NCBI GenBank assembly: GCA_022843165.1
Contig: JALHOD010000002.1
Span: forward strand, 186,001 to 250,000
Length of the DNA stretch: 64,000 nt
Reading direction: 5' to 3'
Source of the DNA: Pseudorhodoplanes sp.
Lineage (GTDB): Bacteria; Pseudomonadota; Alphaproteobacteria; Rhizobiales; Xanthobacteraceae
Positions 27,351-35,351 of the stretch are shown piece by piece (within the stretch, counting starts at the first letter, position 1; each line of letters starts with the position of its first letter). A program made the translations under genes and the position numbers. The notes below the pieces were generated by a model that was not told the DNA's origin, ran no database searches, and was given only the letters and a program-made list of their open reading frames with translations.

Positions 27351-28454
27351 CTAGACCCGGTACCGTTCGACGGCCGCGTTGTTCCACGCGATGCCATTGC
27401 CCGGCCGCTCCGGAACCACCGCGTGACCGTCTTCAATCACAAGAGGTTGTTCTAGAATCTTGTCGGCCCAGTCGACATACTCAAGATAATGACAGGTCGG
27501 CGTCGCCGCCAGCAGATGCGCACTGATCTCCGGATACAGATGCGATGACATGCGTATCCGGCGGGTCGCCGCCAGCGCCGCCGCACGCTGCCAGCCGGTG
27601 ACGCCACCGATGCGCTCCAGATCGGGCATCACGTAATCGCAGGCTCCCGCGTCTAGGGCGGTCTGCATGTCGTCGCTGCCGGAAAAATTCTCGCCGATCT
27701 GGATGGGGAGATCTAATTCGCGCGCGAGCGTGGCGTAGCCACCATAATCGTCATGCCGGATCGGCTCTTCCAGCCAGTCAACACCCTCATCCTGGAGTGC
27801 CCGCCCACGGCGCTGGGCTTCAGCCAGGTCGAGGGCCTGATTGTAATCGATCAGCAGAGCGACGCCCGGCGGGAGCCGCTTCTTCACCGTGCGCACGGCC
27901 AGCAAGTCGTCCTCGAGTGTGGGATATCCGAGCCGCAGCTTCACCGCACGAAAGCCGCCGGACAGCAAAGCTTCAGCTTCGTCCGCAAGCCTCTCGGCCG
28001 GCATCAGGCCAAGCCCGCTGGAATTATAGGCGGGGATCGGCTTCGGCCGTGCGCCGAGCATGGTGGCGAGCGGCAATCCGGCAGACTGCGCAAGCGCGTC
28101 CCAGGCGGCCATGTCAAAACCCGCCGTCGCCATGCGCACGATGCCCTCATTGCCGATCAGCGCGAAACGTTTGGACAGCTTGGCCGAGAGATCGGACGGC
28201 GCGAGCACATCGCCCTTCACCGTTTCCAGCACCGCCTGCAAGATGCTGGCGACTGCGGGCAGCGCCTCGCGCAGATAACACCAGAGATAGGCGCGTCCCG
28301 TCACGCCTTGCTGCGTTTCGAGATCGACCAACAGCAAGGGGGCCTTGGTGATGGCGCCGCGGCTGGTCCCGAGCGCGAAGGTCATCGGCACTTCCACGCC
28401 GATGGCGCGGAAACCGCGGACATTGAGCGGCTGCGATTGCGGACGGCCATGCAT
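27351..28454 (-). CDS. Mandelate racemase-like enolase-superfamily enzyme (Arg at the Lys166 position)
   Basis: A 367-residue enolase-superfamily enzyme closely resembling Pseudomonas putida mandelate racemase, e.g. FDMAAWDALAQ, GGVTGWQRAAALA and SSHLYPEISAHLLAATPT. The catalytic set maps with a constant offset of eight: Lys172, Arg174, Asp203, Glu229, Glu255, Asp278, His305 and Glu325 match K164, K166, D195, E221, E247, D270, H297 and E317. The only change is Arg for K166, one of the two racemisation bases. The enzyme may therefore be a one-sided epimerase, a dehydratase, or a slow racemase. AGGAGG lies six bases before ATG 28454. It converges on the orphan binding-protein gene. Confidence 0.88.
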   Translation of the reverse strand: MHGRPQSQPLNVRGFRAIGVEVPMTFALGTSRGAITKAPLLLVDLETQQGVTGRAYLWCYLREALPAVASILQAVLETVKGDVLAPSDLSAKLSKRFALIGNEGIVRMATAGFDMAAWDALAQSAGLPLATMLGARPKPIPAYNSSGLGLMPAERLADEAEALLSGGFRAVKLRLGYPTLEDDLLAVRTVKKRLPPGVALLIDYNQALDLAEAQRRGRALQDEGVDWLEEPIRHDDYGGYATLARELDLPIQIGENFSGSDDMQTALDAGACDYVMPDLERIGGVTGWQRAAALAATRRIRMSSHLYPEISAHLLAATPTCHYLEYVDWADKILEQPLVIEDGHAVVPERPGNGIAWNNAAVERYRV

Positions 28455-28527
28455 GATACCCCTCCTGAATTGTGCGCGCGGCGGCCGTTTGCAGCATAAC
28501 GCCCCCGAACGGGGCCAGAAGGGTGTT

Positions 28528-28556
28528 CTTGAAGACTTAACCCGCCTCCCCCATAT
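28528..28556 (+). promoter_or_regulatory. Sigma-32 (RpoH) heat-shock promoter of the hsp20 unit
   Basis: CTTGAAG (28528-28534), 14 bases, then CCCCATAT (28549-28556). This matches the classic heat-shock consensus CTTGAAA-N11..16-CCCCATNT in all but one base. It lies 82 bases upstream of the Hsp20 start codon and points toward it. Confidence 0.88.
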
Positions 28557-28562
28557 TACTTG

Positions 28563-28638
28563 CGGAGCCGGCAGGTCTGCCGGCTCCGGGGGTGCCTGAT
28601 GAGGGCCCGTCAAAGTCGCTTCCCGCGAGGGCTTTGAG
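28563..28638 (+). promoter_or_regulatory. Structured 5' leader of hsp20, possible ROSE-like RNA thermometer
   Basis: The predicted leader begins with a perfect 11-bp hairpin (28563-28573 with 28578-28588, loop GGTC). Its 3' end has TCGCT (28616-28620) followed by TCCCGCGAGGG, where the CCC can pair with the GGG of the ribosome site (GAGGG, 28627-28631) eight bases before ATG. ROSE thermometers of rhizobial small heat-shock genes have a conserved U(U/C)GCU facing the ribosome site, so the layout fits. The 3' pairing is short, so this stays a hypothesis. Confidence 0.45.
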
Positions 28639-29064
28639 ATGTCCAGAGTGCCGTCGTTATCCAGTCCGTTTCTGTTGGGCTTCGACGAAATCGAGCGCGT
28701 GCTCGACCGCGTCACCAAGGCCTCCGACGGCTATCCCCCCTACAATATTGAGCGTGTGGCGCGCGACGACCGCAGCCCCGAACGGTTGCGGATCACGCTC
28801 GCGGTCGCCGGCTTCACCCTCGACCAGCTCGACGTGGCGGTGGAGGAAAACCAGCTCGTCATTCGCGGCCGTCAGGTCGAGGACAAGAGCCGGCAGTTTC
28901 TTCACCGCGGCATCGCGGCGCGTCAGTTTCAGCGCACCTTCGTTTTGGCCGAGGGCATGGAAGTGCTCTGCGCCGATCTGAAGAACGGCCTGCTGTCCGT
29001 CGATCTGGTGCGGCCGGAGCCGGAACGCCTCGTGCGGACGATCTCGATCACGCCGCATGAGTGA
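28639..29064 (+). CDS. Small heat-shock protein, Hsp20 family
   Basis: A 141-residue ATP-independent holdase with an alpha-crystallin domain (about 35-130). It contains the family motif around LRITLAVAGF and the C-terminal GLLSVDLVRPEPE, followed by the ISI tripeptide (I-S-I in RTISITPHE) that docks between dimers in the oligomer. It resembles IbpA-type class A proteins. It is controlled by a near-consensus sigma-32 promoter and a structured leader, and is followed 45 bases later by a DUF1150 gene, a pairing common in alphaproteobacteria. Confidence 0.93.
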   Translation: MSRVPSLSSPFLLGFDEIERVLDRVTKASDGYPPYNIERVARDDRSPERLRITLAVAGFTLDQLDVAVEENQLVIRGRQVEDKSRQFLHRGIAARQFQRTFVLAEGMEVLCADLKNGLLSVDLVRPEPERLVRTISITPHE

Positions 29065-29109
29065 GCGGAACAAAGTGTTTCAGGGGGCATTAACAAGAAG
29101 GAGATGGCC

Positions 29110-29373
29110 ATGACCAACGAACCGTTGATCTTGAAGCCCGACATGTCGACGCAGGATTTTGCCGTGCTGGGCGGAGGCAAGATCGCCTATGTGAAGGCGA
29201 TCCGATCCGAGCAGGTGAACGAATTGTATCCCACGGCTCCGGAATTGCAGCCCGGCATGCAGCTCTTTGCGTTGCACGCAGCCGATGGCACGCCGATCAT
29301 GGTGACCGATAGCCGCGAATCCGCCGTGGCGAATGCGTGGAGCCATGAGCTCGAGACTGTGAGCGTGCACTGA
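29110..29373 (+). CDS. DUF1150 family protein
   Basis: An 87-residue protein of unknown function found next to hsp20 genes in alphaproteobacteria. It contains DFAVLGGGKIAYVKAI and LHAADGTPIMVTDSRE. ATG 29110 was chosen over ATG 29104 because AAGGAG (29098-29103) then has the normal six-base spacing. The link to Hsp20 and a shared sigma-32 promoter suggest a role in the heat-shock response. A second, broken copy lies 88 bases downstream. Confidence 0.85.
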   Translation: MTNEPLILKPDMSTQDFAVLGGGKIAYVKAIRSEQVNELYPTAPELQPGMQLFALHAADGTPIMVTDSRESAVANAWSHELETVSVH

Positions 29374-29461
29374 CTGCGCCGCATCTGCGGGGTGAAATCT
29401 TTCCATTGGCGACGAACCGAAAGGTCTCCTCTTGCGACCTATGAAGGATGAGGACCCAGCC

Positions 29462-29733
29462 ATGCGATCCGACGTCACCGCGCCTGCGGCGCTTGCGCCA
29501 GCCATGACCGCCGAAGCCTTCGCCCGCCTGGGCGGCAGCAGGCTGGCCTATGTGCGCGCCGCGCGTTCCGAGGACGTGGCTTTCATCTGCCCCAATGCGC
29601 CGCCGCTGGCGGCGGACAGCGGGTCTTCGTGCTGCACGCCGCCGACGGCACGCCTATTCTTGTGACCGACAGCCGCGACGCCGCGATCGCCAACGCGCAC
29701 AATGAACGGCTTGAAGCGGTCAGCCTCCACTAG
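29462..29733 (+). pseudogene. Second DUF1150 copy, frameshifted
   Basis: Translation from ATG 29462 gives a good DUF1150 N-terminal half (AEAFARLGGSRLAYVRAARSE) but leaves the family frame near 29615-29625, in the GC-rich stretch CTGGCGGCGGACAGCGG. The C-terminal half then continues in another frame as VFVLHAADGTPILVTDSRD and ends at the TAG at 29731-29733. One missing base explains the break. The two halves align end to end with the intact neighbour, so this is a tandem duplicate. It may be a true pseudogene or a sequencing error. Confidence 0.85.
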
Positions 29734-29768
29734 GCTCCGCACGCATTTCCGTAAAATCGAATCTGGAA

Positions 29769-30230
29769 TCAGGCCGTGGCCGGTGGCGTCATTGTCAACA
29801 CGGCGTAAAGCGCCTCGGCGTCGCGTGACTCGCGCAGCTTGTTGGCGGTTTCCGGATCGCGCAGGAGCCGTGCGACTTGCGCCAGCGCCTTGAGATGATC
29901 CGCGCCCGCGCCTTCCGGCGCCAGCAGCAAAAACACCAGGTCGACCGGCTGCCCGTCCAGCGATTCGAAATCGACAGCGCGCTCGAGCCGCGCGAACAGG
30001 CCAAACAGCCGTTCGAGCTTCGGCAATTTGCCGTGTGGAATCGCGATGCCATGACCGATGCCGGTGGAGCCCAGCTTCTCGCGCTGCAACAGAATCTCAA
30101 AAATCACGCGCTCATTCTGCCCGGACAGCTCCGCGGCGCGCGCTGCGAGTTCCTGAATCGCCTGTTTCTTGCCGTTGACTTTGAGCGCCGGAATAATGGC
30201 GTTCGGGGCAACGATATCAGTGAGCGGCAT
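29769..30230 (-). CDS. ptsN: PTS IIA-like nitrogen regulatory protein PtsN (EIIA-Ntr)
   Basis: A 153-residue end component of the nitrogen PTS, phosphorylated by NPr; it regulates potassium uptake, sigma-54-linked genes and stress responses. The phospho-accepting His66 lies in the motif GHGIAIPHGKL. It is downstream of rpoN on the same strand, but the ribosome hibernation gene hpf that normally separates rpoN and ptsN is missing; the 144-base gap is too short to hold it. Confidence 0.94.
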   Translation of the reverse strand: MPLTDIVAPNAIIPALKVNGKKQAIQELAARAAELSGQNERVIFEILLQREKLGSTGIGHGIAIPHGKLPKLERLFGLFARLERAVDFESLDGQPVDLVFLLLAPEGAGADHLKALAQVARLLRDPETANKLRESRDAEALYAVLTMTPPATA

Positions 30231-30374
30231 AAAACGGTCCGGGGGTCCGTTGCGGTGACGACGAATTGGCTGGAAGGCGGCGGACCATAAGGACGGTCAG
30301 GCGCTGCGTCAATGGCTGCCTTCAGTCCTCGCGAAATAACGTCTGGACGATGACATTGGCAAGAATACCTTATT

Positions 30375-31931
30375 TCATCGCGACGAGGACATGCTTTGCT
30401 TGTCGCGCCGCCGCTGCACAGACGACGCGATACGCATGCCTTCGCGATATTTCGCCACCGTGCGGCGCGCGATGTCGATACCGGCCTCACGCAGCTTGTC
30501 GACGATCGTGTCGTCGGACAGAACATTGTCGGCCGATTCGGCCTCGATCATCAGCTTGATGCGGTTTCGCACGGCCTCGGCGGAATGTGCTTCGCCGCCG
30601 TCGGACGATGCAATCGCCGACGTGAAAAAATACTTCAGTTCGAAAATGCCGCGACTCGTCGCCATGTATTTGTTGGCGGTGACGCGCGAAACCGTCGATT
30701 CGTGCATCGAAATTGCGTCCGCCACCGTCTTCAGATTGAGCGGGCGCAGATGCTGGACACCATGCACGAAGAAGCCATCCTGCTGTTTCACGATTTCGGT
30801 TGCGACTTTCAGGATCGTGCGGGCGCGCTGATCGAGCGCGCGGATCAGCCAGGTGGCCGACTGCAATTGCTCGGCGAGATAGGATTTGTCTGCCGGCGTC
30901 GCCGTGGTTTTCGAAACCCGCGCGTGATAACTCTGGTTGAGCAGAACACGGGGGAGCGTGTCGGAATTCAGTTCAACCGCGAACGAACCGTCGGACGCCT
31001 GCCGGACATACACATCCGGGACAATCGCCTGCACGGTGGCGGAGCCGAAGGCCAGACCCGGCTTCGGATTGAGCCGCTTGACCTCGGCGATCATGTCCAC
31101 GAGATCTTCGTCGTTCACGCCGCATAATTTCCGCAGCGTCGCCAGATCGCGCTTGGCGAGAAGATCAAGCCGGCCCAGCAAGGCTTGCATGGCTGGGTCA
31201 TAGCGGTCGCGGTCCTTCAGCTGGATCGCGAGGCATTCGGTCAGATTGCGCGCGCAGACGCCGGCGGGATCAAAGGTCTGCAGGACCGAGAGGACGGATT
31301 CGACCTCCGCTTCCGGCGCACCCAGCTTCTCGGCCACCGACGGCAGGTCGCCGGTCAGGTAGCCCGCCTCATCCACCAGATCGATCAGGTGCTGCCCGAT
31401 GATGCGCCGCACCGGATCGGGTTCCGCCAGCGCCAACTGCTCGGCCAGATATTCAGGCAGCGTGCGCTCGGCCGAGACAAAGGCCTCGAGATTGTATTCG
31501 CCGTCGTCGCGTCCGCCGGTGCCGACACTGGCCCATTCCGAATAGGCGGCCGCGGCATCGTCACCGCGGGCGCTGGCATTGGCCTGATCGCCGTCCTCGG
31601 GGAAGACATTGTCGAGCCGGGTGCCGAGCTGGCCCTCCAGCGCGTCACGGCTGGTTTCGAGGTTGTCCCCCATCCATTCGCCTGGCCCCTCGCCCTCCGG
31701 ACCGGCGGGGCCAGCCTGGTCGCCCTCGGCCCCGGCCAACGCCGAGGGATCCGCCACTGGGGTTTCGTCGTCGGCCGCGCGCTCCAGCAGGGGATTTTTC
31801 TCAAGCTCTTCCTCGACATAGGCCGCCAGATCCATGTTCGAGAGCTGCAGCAGCTTGATGGCTTGCATCAGCTGCGGCGTCATCACGAGCGCCTGGCTTT
31901 GGCGGAATTCGAGGCGGGTGGTCAGTGCCAT
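30375..31931 (-). CDS. rpoN: RNA polymerase sigma-54 factor
   Basis: The alternative sigma factor for nitrogen, motility and many other genes, which needs AAA+ activators. The 518-residue protein has the N-terminal activator-response region (QSQALVMTPQLMQAIKLLQ), an acidic linker (about 55-150), the core-binding region, the helix-turn-helix LKTVADAISMHESTVSRVTANKYM, and the RpoN box ARRTVAKYRE near the C terminus, which binds the -24 element. It follows lptB as usual. A sigma-54-like site lies 18 bases upstream of its start in antisense orientation. Confidence 0.97.
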   Translation of the reverse strand: MALTTRLEFRQSQALVMTPQLMQAIKLLQLSNMDLAAYVEEELEKNPLLERAADDETPVADPSALAGAEGDQAGPAGPEGEGPGEWMGDNLETSRDALEGQLGTRLDNVFPEDGDQANASARGDDAAAAYSEWASVGTGGRDDGEYNLEAFVSAERTLPEYLAEQLALAEPDPVRRIIGQHLIDLVDEAGYLTGDLPSVAEKLGAPEAEVESVLSVLQTFDPAGVCARNLTECLAIQLKDRDRYDPAMQALLGRLDLLAKRDLATLRKLCGVNDEDLVDMIAEVKRLNPKPGLAFGSATVQAIVPDVYVRQASDGSFAVELNSDTLPRVLLNQSYHARVSKTTATPADKSYLAEQLQSATWLIRALDQRARTILKVATEIVKQQDGFFVHGVQHLRPLNLKTVADAISMHESTVSRVTANKYMATSRGIFELKYFFTSAIASSDGGEAHSAEAVRNRIKLMIEAESADNVLSDDTIVDKLREAGIDIARRTVAKYREGMRIASSVQRRRDKQSMSSSR

Positions 31932-31948
31932 AGGCCGCTTTTAGCGCC

Positions 31949-31966
31949 TCGGCACGATTTGTGCAT
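31949..31966 (+). promoter_or_regulatory. Sigma-54 promoter-like site, antisense, just upstream of rpoN
   Basis: TCGGCACGATTTGTGCAT has GG (31951-31952) and GC (31963-31964) ten bases apart and CACGA after the GG, close to the -24/-12 consensus YTGGCACGRNNNTTGCW. It points away from rpoN, toward the 3' end of lptB. It could let RpoN block its own expression or make an antisense RNA. It is a single short match, so chance cannot be excluded. Confidence 0.4.
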
Positions 31967-32018
31967 GTAGAAAATTGGCTGATGGCCATGCTCGGTAAAT
32001 TTTTACCGAACCCCTCGC

Positions 32019-33104
32019 CTAGAGGCGGAATTCTTCGCCCAGATACAGGCGCCGCACATCCGGATTGTTCACAATATCCTCGGCGCGGCCCTCCATCAGG
32101 ACCTCGCCCGAATAAACGATGTAGGCGCGATCGGTCAGGCCGAGCGTCTCGCGCACATTGTGGTCGGTGATCAGCACGCCGATTCCGCGCTGGGTGAGAT
32201 GATGCACCAGCGCCTGAATATCGCCGACCGCGATCGGATCGATGCCGGCAAAGGGTTCGTCGAGCAGCATGTAGCTTGGCCGGCTCGCCAGCGCGCGCGC
32301 AATTTCAACACGGCGGCGCTCGCCGCCGGACAGCGCGATGGACGGCGTCTTGCGCAGCCGCGTGATGTTGAATTCGTCCAGCAGCGCGTCGAGATCTCGG
32401 TCGCGGCGTTTCTTGTCGGGCTCGACCACTTCCAGCACCGAGCGGATATTGTCTTCGACATTCAGGCCTCGAAAGATCGACGCTTCCTGCGGCAGATATC
32501 CGATGCCCAGGCGCGCGCGCTGATACATCGGCAGCGCCGTGACATCGTGACCGTCAAGTTCGATGCGTCCGCGGTCGGCCTTGATCAGACCGGTAATCAT
32601 GTAGAACATCGTCGTCTTGCCGGCGCCGTTCGGTCCGAGCAAGCCGACCGCCTCGCCGCGGCGGACATAAAGACTCGCGCCCTTGACCACCTTGCGGGTG
32701 CCGAAGGTTTTCTCGATGCTGTGCGCAGCGAGATAGCCCTGCTTCGCAGGCGCACGCGCAATCTGTGCACGGCGCGGCGCCTCCGGCTCGGCGCGACGCG
32801 GCGGCGGTGCGGGGCGCGGCGGCGCTTCCGCCAAGGCGCGTGACGGCTCGTATTGCAACGGCGGATCGTAAGGGAGCGGCCCGTCCTGCAGCGGCGGCGA
32901 TTCATACCGCGGCGGCGGCGGCGGATCGTAGACGGGAGCCGGAGGCTCGTAACGCTTCGGCGCCTCGCGGACCGGGGCAGGAGCCTTGCTGCCGATCAGC
33001 CCACCAATCTTCTCGAGCTCCTGCCGCCAATTGCCCGACGACGATTTTCGCCGGCGTGGAGGCACGCGGCGTTTGCGTCGGAACAGCGAGAGAATGTCGA
33101 GCAC
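32019..33104 (-). CDS. lptB: LPS export ABC transporter ATPase LptB with a Tyr/Pro-rich N-terminal extension
   Basis: ATPase of the LptB2FGC complex that extracts lipopolysaccharide from the inner membrane. Residues about 123-361 are the complete ABC domain with Walker A GPNGAGKTT (157-165), signature LSGGERRR, Walker B YMLLDEPFAGID and the H-loop TDH. Before it comes an extension of about 120 residues: a basic start, then a Pro-rich tract with repeated Tyr-acid/Ser-Pro units. The GTG start at 33104 is the only start that includes it. The gene lies between lptA and rpoN as in most alphaproteobacteria. Confidence 0.94.
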   Translation of the reverse strand: MLDILSLFRRKRRVPPRRRKSSSGNWRQELEKIGGLIGSKAPAPVREAPKRYEPPAPVYDPPPPPRYESPPLQDGPLPYDPPLQYEPSRALAEAPPRPAPPPRRAEPEAPRRAQIARAPAKQGYLAAHSIEKTFGTRKVVKGASLYVRRGEAVGLLGPNGAGKTTMFYMITGLIKADRGRIELDGHDVTALPMYQRARLGIGYLPQEASIFRGLNVEDNIRSVLEVVEPDKKRRDRDLDALLDEFNITRLRKTPSIALSGGERRRVEIARALASRPSYMLLDEPFAGIDPIAVGDIQALVHHLTQRGIGVLITDHNVRETLGLTDRAYIVYSGEVLMEGRAEDIVNNPDVRRLYLGEEFRL

Positions 33105-33202
33105 GCCTGGCCCTTTAGGCTAACGGTCGCTGGGGACGGTGATAATCGAAAGCCCCCGAGACTTTCAATGGCGCAACCCGCGACAGGTTAATTGAGGACA
33201 AG

Positions 33203-33874
33203 TTAATAAAGGGGCGATAGGCCGGATTGAGGCCGTGGCGTGGTCCCTTTCGGAGCCGGTTTGCCGGGGCTGCCCGTGGACGCGGCCTCCGGCTTGGAGT
33301 CCTTCGAATCCTTGGAATTCGGGCTGAACATGCCGGACACCCGGCCCTTGCCAGCTTCGACCTTGGCATGCCCCGTCGCGACATCCACCACCAGACTGTC
33401 GCCGCGCAAAATATTCTGTCCCTGCGTTACAACCACCCCGCCATTCAGGGTGATCGTGTTCGACTTCATATCGAAAATGCCGTTGGCACCGGTCGCGGTC
33501 TGATCCTTCTGCGTCACGACGACGCCGCCTCTGGCTTCCAGACGGCGGATCGACTGCTTGCCGCCCGGCCCTGGCTGCGCCGCTTTCATGCCGCCCTTGG
33601 CATCTTCCTGATCGTAGAACACCACCAGTGTCTTGCTGCGCAGGACCGTGTCGCCTTGGGTGACGACCACATTGCCGCTGAAGGTCGCGACCTTGTCCTT
33701 GTCGCGCACTTCCAGCGAGGCAGCCTCGATATGAACCGGCTCGTTCTTGTTCTGCGAAAAGCCCTGCAGTGCATTGGGCACGCCGGTGGTCTGCGCAGTT
33801 GCCGCCGCAGGAACGGCCAACAATGCCAGCGCCGCCAGACACATGCGCGCGATCAATGACATCGCCGGCATCAT
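33203..33874 (-). CDS. lptA: LPS transport periplasmic protein LptA (OstA-like)
   Basis: A 223-residue periplasmic protein that forms the bridge for lipopolysaccharide between the membranes. A signal peptide covers about residues 1-28 (ending ATAQ). The beta-jellyroll repeats are visible as VHIEAASLEVRDKDKVATFSG and the GGVVVTQ units that recur. A low-complexity Ser/Lys/Pro tail ends it. Its start overlaps the lptC stop by four bases, so the two are co-translated. Confidence 0.9.
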   Translation of the reverse strand: MMPAMSLIARMCLAALALLAVPAAATAQTTGVPNALQGFSQNKNEPVHIEAASLEVRDKDKVATFSGNVVVTQGDTVLRSKTLVVFYDQEDAKGGMKAAQPGPGGKQSIRRLEARGGVVVTQKDQTATGANGIFDMKSNTITLNGGVVVTQGQNILRGDSLVVDVATGHAKVEAGKGRVSGMFSPNSKDSKDSKPEAASTGSPGKPAPKGTTPRPQSGLSPLY

Positions 33875-34599
33875 TTCGCCTCCGCGGAGCCGGCTTGCGG
33901 CTGCGGTAGATTGCGATTGAGCGCCTCCGGCGTCAGCATCATCGTCACGCCGCCATGGAACCGAATGAGCGCACCGGTTTCGGTCACTTCCAGACGATTG
34001 GCGTTGAGCGTGCCCTGCAACAGCTTCACTTCGACCGGCTGGTCGGAAACGATGCGGCCCTTTTTGATATCGACGGTCGCCTCGGTCAGGATTCCCTGAT
34101 AGCCGGTGGACGACGACAGGATGATCTTCTGGCCCAGCGTCAGCAATTCCGCCTTGGTATCGTAATGGCCGTCGACCGCCGTCATTTCCACCGAGCTTCT
34201 GTCCTGCATGTCCACCTTGGCGCGAATCTCCTTCAGCTCGACCATATTCGGCTTCTTCAAATCCTGCGCCGCGGCCTTGGCGTTGATTTCATAACCGCGC
34301 GCGTCGCGCGTGAAGCCGGCGAGCCGCGGAGACTCCATGGTGATCTTCGATCCCGACACCACCAGCGTCCCGAGATCGTTCGGCAATTTGTAGACGAAGC
34401 GCAGCGGATTGAAGAACGTCGTGACCACGATTCCCAGCACGCACACGCCGATCCCGATCGGAACCGCCTTGCGCAGGAAGCGGACATTGCGGCTGTGACG
34501 GGCGGCGCCCCGGAAAGCGGTGTCGCTCTCCGATTGCGGCCGTTGGGCCGCGAAGCCCGGCGTCCTCATGTCGTTCGATCCGACCACCATGCGGTTCAT
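33871..34599 (-). CDS. lptC: LPS export protein LptC
   Basis: A 242-residue bitopic inner-membrane protein that takes lipopolysaccharide from LptFG and passes it to LptA. It has one membrane helix (about 46-64) after a basic N-terminal tail and a periplasmic jellyroll. Sequences such as TLVVSGSKITMESPRLAGFTRD fit alphaproteobacterial LptC. ATG 34590 or 34569 are alternative starts. It is first in the lptC-lptA-lptB-rpoN-ptsN unit. Confidence 0.9.
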   Translation of the reverse strand: MNRMVVGSNDMRTPGFAAQRPQSESDTAFRGAARHSRNVRFLRKAVPIGIGVCVLGIVVTTFFNPLRFVYKLPNDLGTLVVSGSKITMESPRLAGFTRDARGYEINAKAAAQDLKKPNMVELKEIRAKVDMQDRSSVEMTAVDGHYDTKAELLTLGQKIILSSSTGYQGILTEATVDIKKGRIVSDQPVEVKLLQGTLNANRLEVTETGALIRFHGGVTMMLTPEALNRNLPQPQAGSAEAK

Positions 34600-34705
34600 T
34601 CTGGAGCAGCCATTCCGTGCCGAGAATCGTTGGTGCCCGGTCTTATGTTACTGCCCGGCCGGGGGAAAATCGCCCGGGAATATGGCCTCGGCACGGCGGA
34701 GGGCT

Positions 34706-35320
34706 TCAGGAATGCGAAAAGATGTCCTCGGCGCCCCAGCCGGACAGATCCAGCCGGGCCCGGTCCGGCAAAAAGCCGAAACAGGCCTGGGCGAGGCCCT
34801 GCCGGCCTTCGCGGGCCAGCATGACATCGAGTTTTTCCCTTAATCCATGCAGATACAGGACATCGGAGGCCGCATAAGCCACCTGCGGTTCGGAAAGGAT
34901 TTCTGCCCCCCAGTCCGAGGATTGCTGCTGCTTGGAGAGGTCGACCCCCAGAAGCTCCCGGACGATGTCCTTCAGGCCATGGCGGTCGGTATAGGTCCGG
35001 GTCAGGCGGGAGGCGATCTTGGTGCAGAAAACCGGCCCTGGCATCACCCCGAAAGCATTGTAGAGCACCGCCATATCGAAGCGGGCGAAATGGAAAATCT
35101 TGACGATGGCGGGGTCCGCCAGCAGGCGCCTGAGATTGGGTGCGCCCTGGGCGCCCTGCGGAATCTGCACCACGTCGGCCGAACCGTCGCCCGGCGACAA
35201 TTGCACCACACACAGGCGGTCGCGGTGGGGGTCGAGACCCATGGTCTCAGTATCGATGGCGACGGCGCCGGTATAGCGCGAAATGTCAGGAAGATCGCCG
35301 CGATGCAGGCGGATGGTCAT
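34706..35320 (-). CDS. rnd: Ribonuclease D-like 3'-5' exonuclease, short form
   Basis: A 204-residue DEDDy exonuclease that trims 3' ends of tRNA precursors and other RNAs. The metal-binding residues are seen in AIDTETMGLD (Asp23, Glu25), the FHFARFD motif and YAASDVLYL. The HRDC domains of E. coli RNase D (about 375 residues) are absent; the short form is common in alphaproteobacteria. It lies upstream of lptC and close to tRNA-Leu. Confidence 0.88.
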   Translation of the reverse strand: MTIRLHRGDLPDISRYTGAVAIDTETMGLDPHRDRLCVVQLSPGDGSADVVQIPQGAQGAPNLRRLLADPAIVKIFHFARFDMAVLYNAFGVMPGPVFCTKIASRLTRTYTDRHGLKDIVRELLGVDLSKQQQSSDWGAEILSEPQVAYAASDVLYLHGLREKLDVMLAREGRQGLAQACFGFLPDRARLDLSGWGAEDIFSHS

Positions 35321-35351
35321 TCAATGCTCGTCGCGCCTTTGCGGCGTAAAA

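Noticed and set aside
29041-29109. ATG 29104 as the start of the first DUF1150 gene
   Set aside because: It directly touches AAGGAG with no spacing; ATG 29110 in the same frame has the normal six-base spacing.
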